From an uncultured bacterium (lineage in GTDB: Bacteria; CSSED10-310; CALFER01), in the NCBI GenBank assembly GCA_937951895.1, contig CALFER010000045.1:53044-117043 (forward strand): a stretch of DNA of 64,000 nucleotides, written 5' to 3'. The notes beneath the pieces were generated by a model. It was not told the origin of the DNA. It searched no databases and worked only from the letters and a program-made list of their open reading frames with translations. A program made the position numbers and the translations under genes. This document shows, one piece after another, positions 25,157 to 34,684 of this stretch (position 1 is its first letter; every line of letters starts with the position of its first letter).

Positions 25157-26317
25157 TTAGTTTTTCCGGAGTATCGTGCAACATGCCTCGAAAACCTCTT
25201 CAACGGAAATCGATTGCATACATTCGAACACGTTTCGATGACGGCAGCTTGCCTCGTCACACCGCTCTTTCAGCCTGCAGGTGCCTTCGATCACGATCTG
25301 GGCAACTCCGACAGGACCGGTTTCGGCTGCGCAGGACGGCCCGAACAATGCCAGAACAGGACAGCCTGCGGCTGCGGCAATGTGCATCGGGGCAGAGTCG
25401 TGACAGATCAGGAATCGGGCAGTCGCGCATAAGCATGCGAATTCGCGGATCGACAGGGGCTGCGTGATCCCTCGAATCCCCGTCGCCGCTCCGCAGATCT
25501 CCTCAACAAGCGATTCTTCCCCCGGTCCCCCCACGACCCATACAGGCCCCATTCCAGCCTGATCGAGGCGCACGACGAGATCGCGGAATCGGTCGACCGG
25601 CCAACGCTTTGCAGGCAGGCGACTCCCGGGGTGAATCACGACAGGTGGACCGGCATGACTGGGAAAACGCGCGTGTATCCCGACTCGTTCCGCGTCATCA
25701 ATCTGCAGACGTGGGATCGTCGATGCGGCAGGAATCCCGGCTGCGCGGAGAAGGTTGAGATGATACTCGATCTTGTGCGTCAGTCCTTTCCATTCCATAC
25801 GATGCGTCAGCAAGCATCCCCCTCCACCGCTGTCGTAACTCAGTCTCCGGACAATGCCGGGCCTCCAGAGCAGGTGAAATATGTTTCTGATATCCCCTCT
25901 GAAATCGATCCCGAGATCATACGCCGCATCTCTGATTGCAGGAACGATTCGTCCTATCGAATCGCGCGAATCGGGATAGAACCAGGGCGCATCGAACGGC
26001 AAAACCTTCCGGATGATGGGATTGTTGTCGAAGAGCGACACTGCGGTGCGGGACGTGATGAAGTCGATCTGGGCGTGTGGAAAAGCGGTTCGCAGAGCAG
26101 GCAATACAGGAAGCGTCATCACGACATCGCCCAGGTATGCCAGGCGGATGCACAGAATCCTCCGGATCGACGTTGCATCCTGGCCGATCGGAGCAGTACG
26201 ATCGGTCGGGAAGACGAGACACCGATGTATGGAGTTCAAGAAGATGTCGACCAGGCGCACCATTGTTCGTTTCCGATTATTGACAATCTTGTAGCGATCG
26301 CCCGGCCGGTATTTCAT
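25157..26317 (-). CDS. family 9 glycosyltransferase (heptosyltransferase-like)
   Basis: This 386-residue protein has the GT9 hallmarks: ILCIRLAYLGDVVMTLPVLP near the N-terminus, HPGSRLPAKRWP at the domain junction, VVGGPGEESL, and CHDSAPMHIAAAAGCPVLAL followed by FGP near the C-terminus. The family transfers heptose or related sugars from nucleotide donors to lipopolysaccharide core or similar glycans. Its ATG overlaps the upstream membrane glycosyltransferase stop (26314-26317). An extra Cys-rich tail (CRLKERCDEASCRHRNVFEC) resembles the short C-terminal region found in many GT9 proteins. Confidence 0.9.
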   Translation of the reverse strand: MKYRPGDRYKIVNNRKRTMVRLVDIFLNSIHRCLVFPTDRTAPIGQDATSIRRILCIRLAYLGDVVMTLPVLPALRTAFPHAQIDFITSRTAVSLFDNNPIIRKVLPFDAPWFYPDSRDSIGRIVPAIRDAAYDLGIDFRGDIRNIFHLLWRPGIVRRLSYDSGGGGCLLTHRMEWKGLTHKIEYHLNLLRAAGIPAASTIPRLQIDDAERVGIHARFPSHAGPPVVIHPGSRLPAKRWPVDRFRDLVVRLDQAGMGPVWVVGGPGEESLVEEICGAATGIRGITQPLSIREFACLCATARFLICHDSAPMHIAAAAGCPVLALFGPSCAAETGPVGVAQIVIEGTCRLKERCDEASCRHRNVFECMQSISVEEVFEACCTILRKN

Positions 26318-27837
26318 TCACTGTATCCATACGGATCGGACCGGTCCGCGTGTCGAGCCTCGTACACATCGAAACCCATTGAAAATCCTCGGATTTTACT
26401 GGGAAACTGCTCGCGGTCAACGCGCATGTAACTCTCGGCCAGATGCGCCCGGATTGACTCGATCTGATCCATAACCTGGGGATTCAACTGGTACACCAAA
26501 AACAATCGGTGGCCTTGCGGAAAAGCGGATTCGAGCACTTCGATAATGTCGTCGGCATTGTCACCGGTCAGATAGACAACATCGCCGCGACGCGAATAGT
26601 ATCTGTATGCCAGAAGATCTCCGACAATCGGCGACGGGTTGGGTAAAAATGCCGGCAGCACCGCGACACGATCCGCGGCGCTCGATTCCGAGTCGATCCT
26701 CGCGGCAATTTCTTTAACCCTCGGCTTCACGTAGGTATCACCGAAATTCAGACGGAGGAGCACCATCAGATGGGCCACCAGGACGCCCAGCAGAAGGAGG
26801 CCGGAAAGAGGCATTCTGAATCGTCTTATCCCGATTGCGGTCAGAACGATAAACGAACTGTGAAACATAATGAATGGATGGGGTTTGTACATGTTGACCC
26901 CGCTCATGCACGCGACAAACACCAACCCGACGGGGATGAGGATTGATGACGGCAGCACCCACTGAACGTCTCTGAGTGAAATGACGGCTCTGAGTATGAG
27001 AATCATGAAGATCAAAGCAGCGGATGAAATCAGAACCGGGTGATGCTGAATAAAGGCCTCATTTCCGAAAGAGGAAAATTTCAAGAAGATAAAAATGAGA
27101 CTTTTAATCGGATGGAAGTAACTCGGGAAGCCTCCGGAATGATTGGCCTGTGTGAAATCGAGCCACAGCGTCGGAATCCAGGGGCTGAAAACGATCAGAG
27201 GTAGTCCGACGATCAGAAACAGATCGAGTGGCTTTTTCCTCAGAGATGCATCGCGAACCAGCCAGACAGCAGTCAGTACCGCGAGGGAAGAGAGCAGCAG
27301 GAAACCATAATATTGGGTCATCAGCAGCGCTGAGAGCGACACGGATGAAATCCATGCATCACGTTGTTTCCTGTCCCGAAGATAGTCGACGAAGCCACAC
27401 AATACGAATGCGCTCAGAGCGGATGCCATCGAGTACATCCTGATTTCCTGGGAATACCAGATTTGGAATGGATTGCAGGCCATGATCAAGCCAGCGAGGA
27501 TGGCAGTATGCGAGTCTGAGATCCGCCTTGCAAGAATCATTGTTCCAATGACAGCCAGGACTCCCCAGATCACCGAGAATGCTCGGAAATCACTGACCGA
27601 TGCACCCAGCGCGATCTGCCATGCGTGCAGCGACAAGAAGTACAGCGGGGGGGCCACATCCACATCCGGCCGATCGGCTGACATGAGCGCATCGAGGATC
27701 TGAACGGGCGACTGCCGGGTCAGATTCACCATGCATGCTTCGTCACCCCATATGGATGGTGCATCGAGCGAATAGAGGCGCAGGATGAGGGACAGCAGAA
27801 TGACCAGTCCGGCCGGCACCCAGGTATATGGCTTCAC
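26314..27837 (-). CDS. GT-C fold membrane glycosyltransferase (PMT/ArnT-like)
   Basis: This 507-residue protein has about eleven membrane helices. The first periplasmic loop has the acidic GT-C signature (SIWGDEACMVNL), and the second periplasmic part has NPFQIWYSQEIRMYS, a block typical of the PMT_2 superfamily. These enzymes transfer sugars from lipid-linked donors on the outer side of the inner membrane. The start is a GTG overlapping the PilZ stop as GTGA. The C-terminal 120 residues form a soluble periplasmic domain. Confidence 0.87.
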   Translation of the reverse strand: MKPYTWVPAGLVILLSLILRLYSLDAPSIWGDEACMVNLTRQSPVQILDALMSADRPDVDVAPPLYFLSLHAWQIALGASVSDFRAFSVIWGVLAVIGTMILARRISDSHTAILAGLIMACNPFQIWYSQEIRMYSMASALSAFVLCGFVDYLRDRKQRDAWISSVSLSALLMTQYYGFLLLSSLAVLTAVWLVRDASLRKKPLDLFLIVGLPLIVFSPWIPTLWLDFTQANHSGGFPSYFHPIKSLIFIFLKFSSFGNEAFIQHHPVLISSAALIFMILILRAVISLRDVQWVLPSSILIPVGLVFVACMSGVNMYKPHPFIMFHSSFIVLTAIGIRRFRMPLSGLLLLGVLVAHLMVLLRLNFGDTYVKPRVKEIAARIDSESSAADRVAVLPAFLPNPSPIVGDLLAYRYYSRRGDVVYLTGDNADDIIEVLESAFPQGHRLFLVYQLNPQVMDQIESIRAHLAESYMRVDREQFPSKIRGFSMGFDVYEARHADRSDPYGYSE

Positions 27838-28214
27838 GTACCGGACTCTGGATTGTGAAACTTGGCTCGAATTTTCAAAGATTCTTCCGAATACAGATAA
27901 CTTCGCAGCAGGGCCCGATCCCGATCCTCCATCGATAGAAACTGTATCGCAAATCCACGCTCGTCATGGCGGATCACCCTGCAAAGAATTTCGATGTCGC
28001 GCGGCATCAGGCGGATCGAGACAGACATATTGAGTTCACGTCCGACCCCGAGTTTTCTGCGGGCAACGAGAAAAGCTCCGCTTTCACTGATGTCCTCGAC
28101 ATAGTAGATCGGAGTTGTATCCGGGGGGATAACCTTGAGATAGGCCAGGACATCCGTCCGGGGGGCCGAGCGTCTTTCAAGCATGCTTTGGTAACGGAAA
28201 TTCGCGTCGTTCAT
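27834..28214 (-). CDS. PilZ-domain protein, probable c-di-GMP receptor
   Basis: This protein of about 126 residues carries both halves of the c-di-GMP-binding motif: ERRSAPR (RxxxR) and DISESGAFL (D/NxSxxG). It is a single-domain PilZ protein, likely cytosolic. Start: ATG at 28214 is preferred over a TTG six bases upstream. It is the first gene of an operon with two glycosyltransferases, with GTGA coupling to the first, so c-di-GMP control of polysaccharide synthesis is a fair inference. It is divergent from the PEGA kinase operon. Confidence 0.88.
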   Translation of the reverse strand: MNDANFRYQSMLERRSAPRTDVLAYLKVIPPDTTPIYYVEDISESGAFLVARRKLGVGRELNMSVSIRLMPRDIEILCRVIRHDERGFAIQFLSMEDRDRALLRSYLYSEESLKIRAKFHNPESGT

Positions 28215-28330
28215 GCCCAAACCCTACTAAACCGGAATAGACAATTCAAGAAATTATACGGCGTCCGGAGGATGGGATTCATTGCAGAAAATCTGGAAAA
28301 CTGATACAAGAGACGGCGTTGGAGTGAACG

Positions 28331-30910
28331 ATGAACAGCAACGTTATCGGCCAGTATCAGTTACTAGAGAAGATCGATCAGGGCGGGATGGCGGAGATCT
28401 ATCGGGCTCGCCGCTCAGGCCCTCATGGTTTCGAAAAAATCGTTGCCATTAAAAAGATACTGCCCCATCTGGCGAACGATCAGGACTTCATCAACATGTT
28501 CTCATCGGAAGCCAAAGTCACCGCCCAACTCCAGCATCCCAATATCGTTCAGATTCACGACTACGGCAAAGAAGCAGGGATTTACTATCTCGCAATGGAG
28601 TATATCCATGGCCTGAATCTCAACGATCTGATGACCCTGTTGTCGGACTCTCACCAAACACTCTCGCTTCCTCAGATTTCCTACGTCATCAAACTTGTCT
28701 GCGCCGCTCTCGAATATGCACATTTTCTGACCGATTTCCGGGGTCGATCACTGGCAATCGTCCATCGCGATATCAACCCGAAAAACATCATGATTTCGTT
28801 TACAGGTGAAATCAAGCTGATGGATTTCGGAATCGCTCTCGCATCAACACGCAGCTTTCAAACTCTTGCTGACGGCATGATCAAAGGCAAAATCGCCTAT
28901 ATCTCGCCCGAACAGGTCAAATCCGAAGATCTCGATCACCGCTCCGACATTTTCTCTCTCGGGATCGTCATGTATGAACTGGTTACCGGCGTCCGCCCCT
29001 TCCAATCGAATACGGACTTCGGAATCTTGAAGAAGATCGAGCAGGCGGTATTCGTGCCGCCCGAGCAACTCGTTTCCAACCTCCCGCATGAATTCTCGAA
29101 AATCATCACCAAATGCCTCAGTCGTGACAAACGAAATCGATATTACTCTACCGGAGATATTCGATTGGCGCTGGAAAAAATCGAGAATTCGAGCGGAATG
29201 AGAACGGATCAGCCTTCATTCCGGAAGTTTCTCGAATCAGTTCTCGGGAAAGACGTCGTGCATAGTCCGCTCATCGGCCAGAATGCGTCCTTCCCTCCGG
29301 TTCCGGACGATACCGGAAAACCGGATGATGATCGTTGGGGAGATGAGTCCGCTCAGACTGTCATGATCGACCGATCGGAGCAGTCGCAATCCAGAACGAA
29401 ATCGAAACTGCTTCATGAGCCGACCCGGATCATTCCATCATCGAATGTTTTAACCTATCCTCCACCCAAACCAAAGACCAGGCCCCCGACGGATCCTGGA
29501 CAATCAGCCGCACCCCTCATCACGAATGCCCGGAAATCCTCTCATTCAGTTCCCCCTCCTCCAAGGATGGAACCCCGGCGAATGACTCAACCGAAACCTG
29601 AACCGGAGATACCGGAGGGGATCGTTTCGGATCTCGATGACGATACTCTATCGCAAGCGATGCGTCCTTCTGCGCGGGTTCTGCATGAGAAAACGCCCGG
29701 AACCGATCCCGGGAATGCAGAACTCTCATCGAAAGAACCCGGACTGGCCGCCAACGACGAAACTGCGTTCGAACCGGATATTACATCAGAGGAAGATGAG
29801 GAGTTTTTTGATATTCCGCCCACGCGAGAACGATCTCACTTCGGATTGATCATCGCACTGGTTCTGATCATGATGTCGCTCGGAGGCGTGTTCTTATTCG
29901 GCTGGGCAGGTATTCTCAAGATTCTGGGTCTGGCCGAGACGGAGTTTCACGGAGCGTTGACCGTAAAACTCATTCCTTCCGATGCGACGATGCAGATCGA
30001 TTTCGTGGACCAAACCGAACTGACAAAACCGATCAATATCGCATGGCCCTTCAACTCCAGTCATGGCGTGCTGATATCACATCCCGATTACAAGGCTGTC
30101 TCGTTCAATCTGGTCGCTCCTCCGGATTCCACGGGTGACATTACAGTCAATCCGGCGGATACAACCGGTGTTTCAATTGTACAAACCGAGCGAAAAATCA
30201 CCCTCGATGTCCATCTCAGTCCGCAATATCTTAAGATTTCAGTCAAGTCCACGCCCAAGGGTGCCAAGGTTTTTGTCAATGGCGTCGATACACAAAAAAC
30301 GACTCCGTTTGAGTTCCCATTCGATGTGGACAGCGATTCCACCGTTCGATTCCTGAAAGAGGGATATGAACCGCTTGAAACCAGCTTCCGCCCCAATGCT
30401 TCCAAACCGGATGCAGGGTTATCGGTCGAGTTGAAGAAATCGTCGGGAACAGTGGTGGATAAAGGACCGAATGAACCCACACCTGCGCCTGCCACGGGCC
30501 GGGTCATCATCAAATCATCCTACCCCGTCACGATCGCCTCCGCAAAAGGAGTTCTGGCTTCATCGGTAAAGGAAAAAACCGTCGTCCTGCTCACCGGCAA
30601 ACAGACGTTGAAAATTACCAACCCCGACGTTTTTCTCGATCTGTCGAAGACCGTTCAGGTGACAGACAGCAAACCCGTAACGATCAACATCGAACCCCTC
30701 GGGAAAATGATCGTCGAAGCTGACCCACCGGGATGCAAAGTGAGCATCAACGATCAAGTGCTGGGTACGGCGCCGGGGCAGTTTGAGTTGGCACCCGGGC
30801 TCTACAATGTCATGTTCAAGTGGGATCAATGCGAGGCGTCCGAAAGTCGTTGGGTGAAGGTAGTATCGGAACAGAACAAGAAAGTACCGAAAGTGATGGG
30901 ATGTAAATAA
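28331..30910 (+). CDS. transmembrane Ser/Thr protein kinase with PEGA-like extracytoplasmic domains
   Basis: This 859-residue protein has a eukaryotic-type kinase domain (residues 8-290): glycine loop IDQGGMAEIY, Lys41 in VAIKK, Glu60, catalytic HRDINPKN (145-152), DFG (165-167) and ISPEQ. It lacks the Arg/Asp changes of a pseudokinase. A Pro-rich, acidic linker follows (about 300-500), then one membrane helix (about 502-528). The outer part has PEGA-type segments (VKSTPKGAKVFVNGVDTQK, VEADPPGCKVSINDQVLG). The start ATG has GGAG six bases upstream. Its stop and the next ATG share one base (TAATG). It probably senses envelope state and phosphorylates cytosolic targets. Confidence 0.92.
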   Translation: MNSNVIGQYQLLEKIDQGGMAEIYRARRSGPHGFEKIVAIKKILPHLANDQDFINMFSSEAKVTAQLQHPNIVQIHDYGKEAGIYYLAMEYIHGLNLNDLMTLLSDSHQTLSLPQISYVIKLVCAALEYAHFLTDFRGRSLAIVHRDINPKNIMISFTGEIKLMDFGIALASTRSFQTLADGMIKGKIAYISPEQVKSEDLDHRSDIFSLGIVMYELVTGVRPFQSNTDFGILKKIEQAVFVPPEQLVSNLPHEFSKIITKCLSRDKRNRYYSTGDIRLALEKIENSSGMRTDQPSFRKFLESVLGKDVVHSPLIGQNASFPPVPDDTGKPDDDRWGDESAQTVMIDRSEQSQSRTKSKLLHEPTRIIPSSNVLTYPPPKPKTRPPTDPGQSAAPLITNARKSSHSVPPPPRMEPRRMTQPKPEPEIPEGIVSDLDDDTLSQAMRPSARVLHEKTPGTDPGNAELSSKEPGLAANDETAFEPDITSEEDEEFFDIPPTRERSHFGLIIALVLIMMSLGGVFLFGWAGILKILGLAETEFHGALTVKLIPSDATMQIDFVDQTELTKPINIAWPFNSSHGVLISHPDYKAVSFNLVAPPDSTGDITVNPADTTGVSIVQTERKITLDVHLSPQYLKISVKSTPKGAKVFVNGVDTQKTTPFEFPFDVDSDSTVRFLKEGYEPLETSFRPNASKPDAGLSVELKKSSGTVVDKGPNEPTPAPATGRVIIKSSYPVTIASAKGVLASSVKEKTVVLLTGKQTLKITNPDVFLDLSKTVQVTDSKPVTINIEPLGKMIVEADPPGCKVSINDQVLGTAPGQFELAPGLYNVMFKWDQCEASESRWVKVVSEQNKKVPKVMGCK

Positions 30911-32382
30911 TGCTCAGGTTTTTTAAGGTTACGGGGATCCTGTTATCAGGTTTGGCTTGTTTCTGCGGGGAGGTGTCAGCCGATCGGACACCGCTCTCGG
31001 AAAAAGAACTCGCCCGGGGGAGCTATCTTCTCGAGCAGGGTAAGACTGACGAAGCCCTCAGGCATCTGAAGAACATTCCGCTTTCGTATCCGAAATCAAG
31101 CGAGGCGCCTGAAGCGTTGAGATTTCTTGCAGAAATCTATCTGGACCGGGGCCAGTACGACCAGGCAAAAACGGCGATCGATCGTGTTGTGACCGAATAT
31201 GCGGAGCATGAAAACGCGGAATATCATACTGTGCTGAATCATTACATCTCGATGTTCACAGGCGACGTTCGGGATGCTATCAACAGGAGGGTCCAAATCG
31301 AAGCCATCGTGTCGAAAACCCCTTCCAGCCAATCCGCAACGCTCGCCCGCGCCATCATGGCCAAACTCGCCATCGCCGACCGTGATCTGCCTCGCGCGGA
31401 ATTGCTCCTGACGCAGATCCTCGTCCGGATCCGAAGCGGTGTTGTTTATCGGTGCGCGCTGAGCGATCTCGCTGCTCTGCGATTGCTGCAAGACAATCCG
31501 ACCGAGGCCATGCTGGCGATTCAGCAGATTCGCGAATCATCGGACGATGAAGTGATTCGAAATCGAGCCTCCATGGATCTGGATCGACTGAATCGACTCT
31601 ATCTCGATCAAAACTCCAAACTGGTTCGAACGGCGGATTTTGAGTTCGCTGAGCATGGCTCGAAGGGCCCGGTCGACATACACGTCAGCGCATCCGGCAC
31701 CCTGACTGTCCTCGATCGAAACCCCATCCAGATCACCTTCCAGACAGCGAAACCCGATGCAGGGATATCGAAGAGCGTTCCAGAAAAAAGCATGAGATTG
31801 AATCTCGGTTATGATGATGCTTTGTTGACAATCGCGGGCAATCAGATCGTGTCCAACGATACCGTTCTTTTCAGCAGCGCTTCCCATCCTGTCCGGAACC
31901 TGGTCGATGCGATCTGGACAACACCCGGAGAATACTGGCTTCTCGATCGCTCCGCAGACACCTTTTTTCGATTCGATCGGAGCCGACAATCGCTTGGTCC
32001 CGGTCCCAAATTTAATCTGAACGGCAAAGAACATCTCGTTCGAAATCCGATCGGTGGGACATGGATTGTGTTACCTTCCTCAGATACGGTGTATCTCGTC
32101 AACACACGGGGAACCAATATCCAGGAGATGAACCTGCAGATTCCGGATACGAAAAAAGTCGAGCCGATCGATATCGCCAGTGATTCACTCGGACATCTCT
32201 ATGTTCTTGACCGGAATCAGCATCTCGTGGTCGTGTATTCGCCATCGTTCAAGCGAATCAAGTCATTCACTGTTGAGTCGTCGGAATTCAGACTGAGAAG
32301 CCCAATCGCACTCGCAGTCGATCCGCAGGGGAGAATTTACATTGCTGACCAGAAATTCAAAGTCATCTATCAGTTCAAATAG
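30910..32382 (+). CDS. secreted TPR plus beta-propeller (NHL-like) protein
   Basis: This 490-residue protein has a signal peptide (about 1-24), TPR-like helices in residues 35-230 (ARGSYLLEQGKTDEALRHL, DRGQYDQAKTAIDRVV), and a C-terminal half with repeated beta-propeller-like strands (DSLGHLYVLDRNQHLVVVY, DPQGRIYIADQKFKVIYQF). It is periplasmic or outer-membrane facing. It is translationally coupled to the kinase (TAATG) and overlaps the next gene by 41 bases, so the three proteins are probably made together. No enzymatic motif is seen; it looks like a scaffold or ligand-binding partner. Confidence 0.8.
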   Translation: MLRFFKVTGILLSGLACFCGEVSADRTPLSEKELARGSYLLEQGKTDEALRHLKNIPLSYPKSSEAPEALRFLAEIYLDRGQYDQAKTAIDRVVTEYAEHENAEYHTVLNHYISMFTGDVRDAINRRVQIEAIVSKTPSSQSATLARAIMAKLAIADRDLPRAELLLTQILVRIRSGVVYRCALSDLAALRLLQDNPTEAMLAIQQIRESSDDEVIRNRASMDLDRLNRLYLDQNSKLVRTADFEFAEHGSKGPVDIHVSASGTLTVLDRNPIQITFQTAKPDAGISKSVPEKSMRLNLGYDDALLTIAGNQIVSNDTVLFSSASHPVRNLVDAIWTTPGEYWLLDRSADTFFRFDRSRQSLGPGPKFNLNGKEHLVRNPIGGTWIVLPSSDTVYLVNTRGTNIQEMNLQIPDTKKVEPIDIASDSLGHLYVLDRNQHLVVVYSPSFKRIKSFTVESSEFRLRSPIALAVDPQGRIYIADQKFKVIYQFK

Positions 32383-34558
32383 CGCCTTCGCCGTCTATCT
32401 GCTCCTATGTCTTGTTTTGGCACTATTGTCCTGCCCCGGCATCGCAGCCGATATTGTCGAAGAAGCCCTGCCTTCGGTCGTGACGATCGCTGAGATCGAC
32501 CGGCAGATCACCCTGTTTGAAGGAAGGCTGGTCGAAAAAAAGACTGAGAACGCCGACCAGGATTTTACATCGATCCGGGGATTGATCGACCAGTTTGTGC
32601 AGGAGAACCCCGGAATGTCGGGTGACATCAGCAAGCAAGTGATTGCGCTTCAGGATCGGATAGATACGCTCGAAGGAGCATACTTTTATTATCAGAACAA
32701 AAATGACGCCGCCAAAACCGCATTCCGGAACCTGTTGAAACGATCGCCGCAGGCAACACTCGATGGAAATGTCGCGACCCCGGCTCTTGCCGAGTTTTTT
32801 GAAAACCTCAGGGAAAAACTGATCGGTTATGTCTCGATCAAATCGAACCCGGGCAATGCAGATGTTTACGCCGATGGGCAGTTTATCGGCAAGACCCCGC
32901 TGCTGGGAGCGTACATCGTCTCCGGAGATATTCTGTTTCGAGCAGAAAAAGAGGGCTATTTCCCTCAAGAGAAAAAAGCGACGATCAAGCCGGGCAAAGA
33001 AACCAGCCTCGAACTCAATCTCCCGCCAAACTCAGGATCTTGCACTGTTCTGACCGTCCCAACGGATGTCTCGGTGTATCTCGATGGGAAACTGGCCGGG
33101 AAAACAAGCGGCAATCTGCCTGCGGATATGATCGAGAAAGTTTCGCTGAGCGGGCTGAACCCCCTGGAAGCCTCAGCACCCCTCATCATCGATTCCATCG
33201 CTATCGGCCAGCATGTGATTGAATTCCAGAAATCCTGCTATAAATCCCTGAAGTTCAAGGTGGATATCGACATCGGGGAGTTCTTCATGCCACCGGTAAA
33301 ACTCGAACCGAGCTACAGCAATTTCGAAATCTACTCCTCTCCCTCCGCTGCCAACGTGTCGATCGAAGGTGAATTCGTGGGCCAGACGCCGGTCAGGCAG
33401 GAACGCGGTTGCGCCGGCGTGCGTGAAGTCCGAATCGATCTCGGCACAACCTCGAACTGGTTTGAGCGCATCGATTTTTCGCCCGACAGGAAAACAACCA
33501 TCCATGCCAGACCCCGTCCAACGGTTCTGGTTCTGGGATGCGCCAATGTCGATCCCGATGAACGCGCTGAGGCCGTGCAGAGAATCGAAGGTTGGATGAG
33601 TCAGTCCAGCCAGTTCAATGTGATTACCGGCGAAGAGGCTCAGAAGTATCAAAACCGTGCCGCTGTCACCAGTTTTGTCGAAAAACTCTCGGCCCCTTCC
33701 CTGTCTGCCATCCGTTCCTGGGAATCGATGACCAGTTCGCTGGGGTTCGCTTTGAAAGATTCCGGAGCTTCCCTGTATGCATTTGTGCGTCATTCCGATG
33801 TCAATTCGGAGACACCAGGCACTCTGTTCCTCCTCCACCCCGCTCTTTCCACTCCGGATCGATTTTCGATCCCACCCGGTCTTCCGGCAGAAAAAGCACC
33901 TGAAGAACTGATCCGATTCCTGAATCGTTTTCCCGTTGTGACTGAGTATTACACGGGACTACAGGTTGTCGACAGCTCCTCAGGAATCATGATCGTCTCG
34001 ATCGATGCCGAAGGACCGGCCGCAATCACGAGCCTGCAAACGGGGACGATCGTCCGTGAGATCAACGGACAACCCGTCGATTCCGTACAGGCGATGAAGC
34101 GGATCATTGAATCACGAACCGGCAATGAAATCATGCTTGGATATACCGCTAGCGGAACGACAGCCACTTTACCGATCAAAGGCTATCTCCGCCCATTGAT
34201 GATTCCTGCCGGTGATCCCGATTTTCCATACAATTACTGTCTGGCCAAACTGACCGAACAGGTTGTGTTCACCGAAATTCGCGATGCAGCCTATCTGAAC
34301 ATCGGTCTTTGTTACATTGCAAAAGGTTCTCCGAAATCCGGACTCGATCTCGGTCTATCTCAAGCGAACCTCGGAAGCGGTTCCGGTATCAACGCCCATA
34401 GCGCATCGTATCTCAAGGCATGGGCTGCTTATCAGACAGGATTGTATGAGATGTCCGAGGCATATCTGAAGGATATTCCTCAGGGAGCAAGCGGACGGTT
34501 GATCGATGGAAACGGCCCGACAATCGACCTGCTCATCAAGAATGGTTTTAAGGATTAA
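32342..34558 (+). CDS. secreted PEGA- and PDZ-domain protein
   Basis: This protein of about 738 residues has a signal peptide or N-terminal anchor (residues 16-36), a helical segment, and three PEGA-like domains (IKSNPGNADVYADGQFIGK at about 165, VPTDVSVYLDGKLAGK at about 240, SSPSAANVSIEGEFVGQ at about 335). A PDZ-like domain follows at about 535-620 (IDAEGPAAITSLQTGTIV, INGQPVDSV) and then TPR-like helices. The only usable start is a TTG at 32342 with GGGGAG seven bases upstream, lying inside the previous gene. The protein shares PEGA modules with the kinase at the head of the operon, suggesting a joint role at the envelope. The protein lacks a protease triad next to the PDZ. Confidence 0.82.
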   Translation: MLTRNSKSSISSNSAFAVYLLLCLVLALLSCPGIAADIVEEALPSVVTIAEIDRQITLFEGRLVEKKTENADQDFTSIRGLIDQFVQENPGMSGDISKQVIALQDRIDTLEGAYFYYQNKNDAAKTAFRNLLKRSPQATLDGNVATPALAEFFENLREKLIGYVSIKSNPGNADVYADGQFIGKTPLLGAYIVSGDILFRAEKEGYFPQEKKATIKPGKETSLELNLPPNSGSCTVLTVPTDVSVYLDGKLAGKTSGNLPADMIEKVSLSGLNPLEASAPLIIDSIAIGQHVIEFQKSCYKSLKFKVDIDIGEFFMPPVKLEPSYSNFEIYSSPSAANVSIEGEFVGQTPVRQERGCAGVREVRIDLGTTSNWFERIDFSPDRKTTIHARPRPTVLVLGCANVDPDERAEAVQRIEGWMSQSSQFNVITGEEAQKYQNRAAVTSFVEKLSAPSLSAIRSWESMTSSLGFALKDSGASLYAFVRHSDVNSETPGTLFLLHPALSTPDRFSIPPGLPAEKAPEELIRFLNRFPVVTEYYTGLQVVDSSSGIMIVSIDAEGPAAITSLQTGTIVREINGQPVDSVQAMKRIIESRTGNEIMLGYTASGTTATLPIKGYLRPLMIPAGDPDFPYNYCLAKLTEQVVFTEIRDAAYLNIGLCYIAKGSPKSGLDLGLSQANLGSGSGINAHSASYLKAWAAYQTGLYEMSEAYLKDIPQGASGRLIDGNGPTIDLLIKNGFKD

Positions 34559-34642
34559 TGCCGAAGGGGGGACTCGAACCCCCACAAGCTTGCGCTCACT
34601 AGACCCTGAACCTAGCGTGTCTGCCAATTCCACCACTTCGGC
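34559..34642 (-). tRNA. tRNA-Leu (anticodon CAG)
   Basis: An 84-base class II tRNA on the minus strand has acceptor arms GCCGAAG and CTTCGGC plus discriminator A, anticodon stem CTAGG/TCTAG around loop TTCAGGG (anticodon CAG), a long variable arm, and T arm GGGGGTTCGAGTCCCCC. CCA is not encoded. The 3' end directly abuts the stop codon of the convergent PEGA/PDZ gene. Confidence 0.96.
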
Positions 34643-34655
34643 GCGAGCCACATGA

Positions 34656-34684
34656 ATCATCATATCTGGAGGTATCATTGTCAA
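34656..34684 (-). promoter_or_regulatory. putative promoter of tRNA-Leu, overlapping the rnr start
   Basis: On the minus strand a perfect TTGACA (34679-34684) and GATGAT (34656-34661) are 17 bases apart, placing transcription start about seven bases before the mature tRNA 5' end. The -35 box overlaps the TTG start codon of rnr on the other strand. Confidence 0.55.

Noticed and set aside
25631..26431. 266-codon plus-strand open frame
   Set aside because: It is antisense to the GT9 gene and shows no domain, signal or ribosome site.
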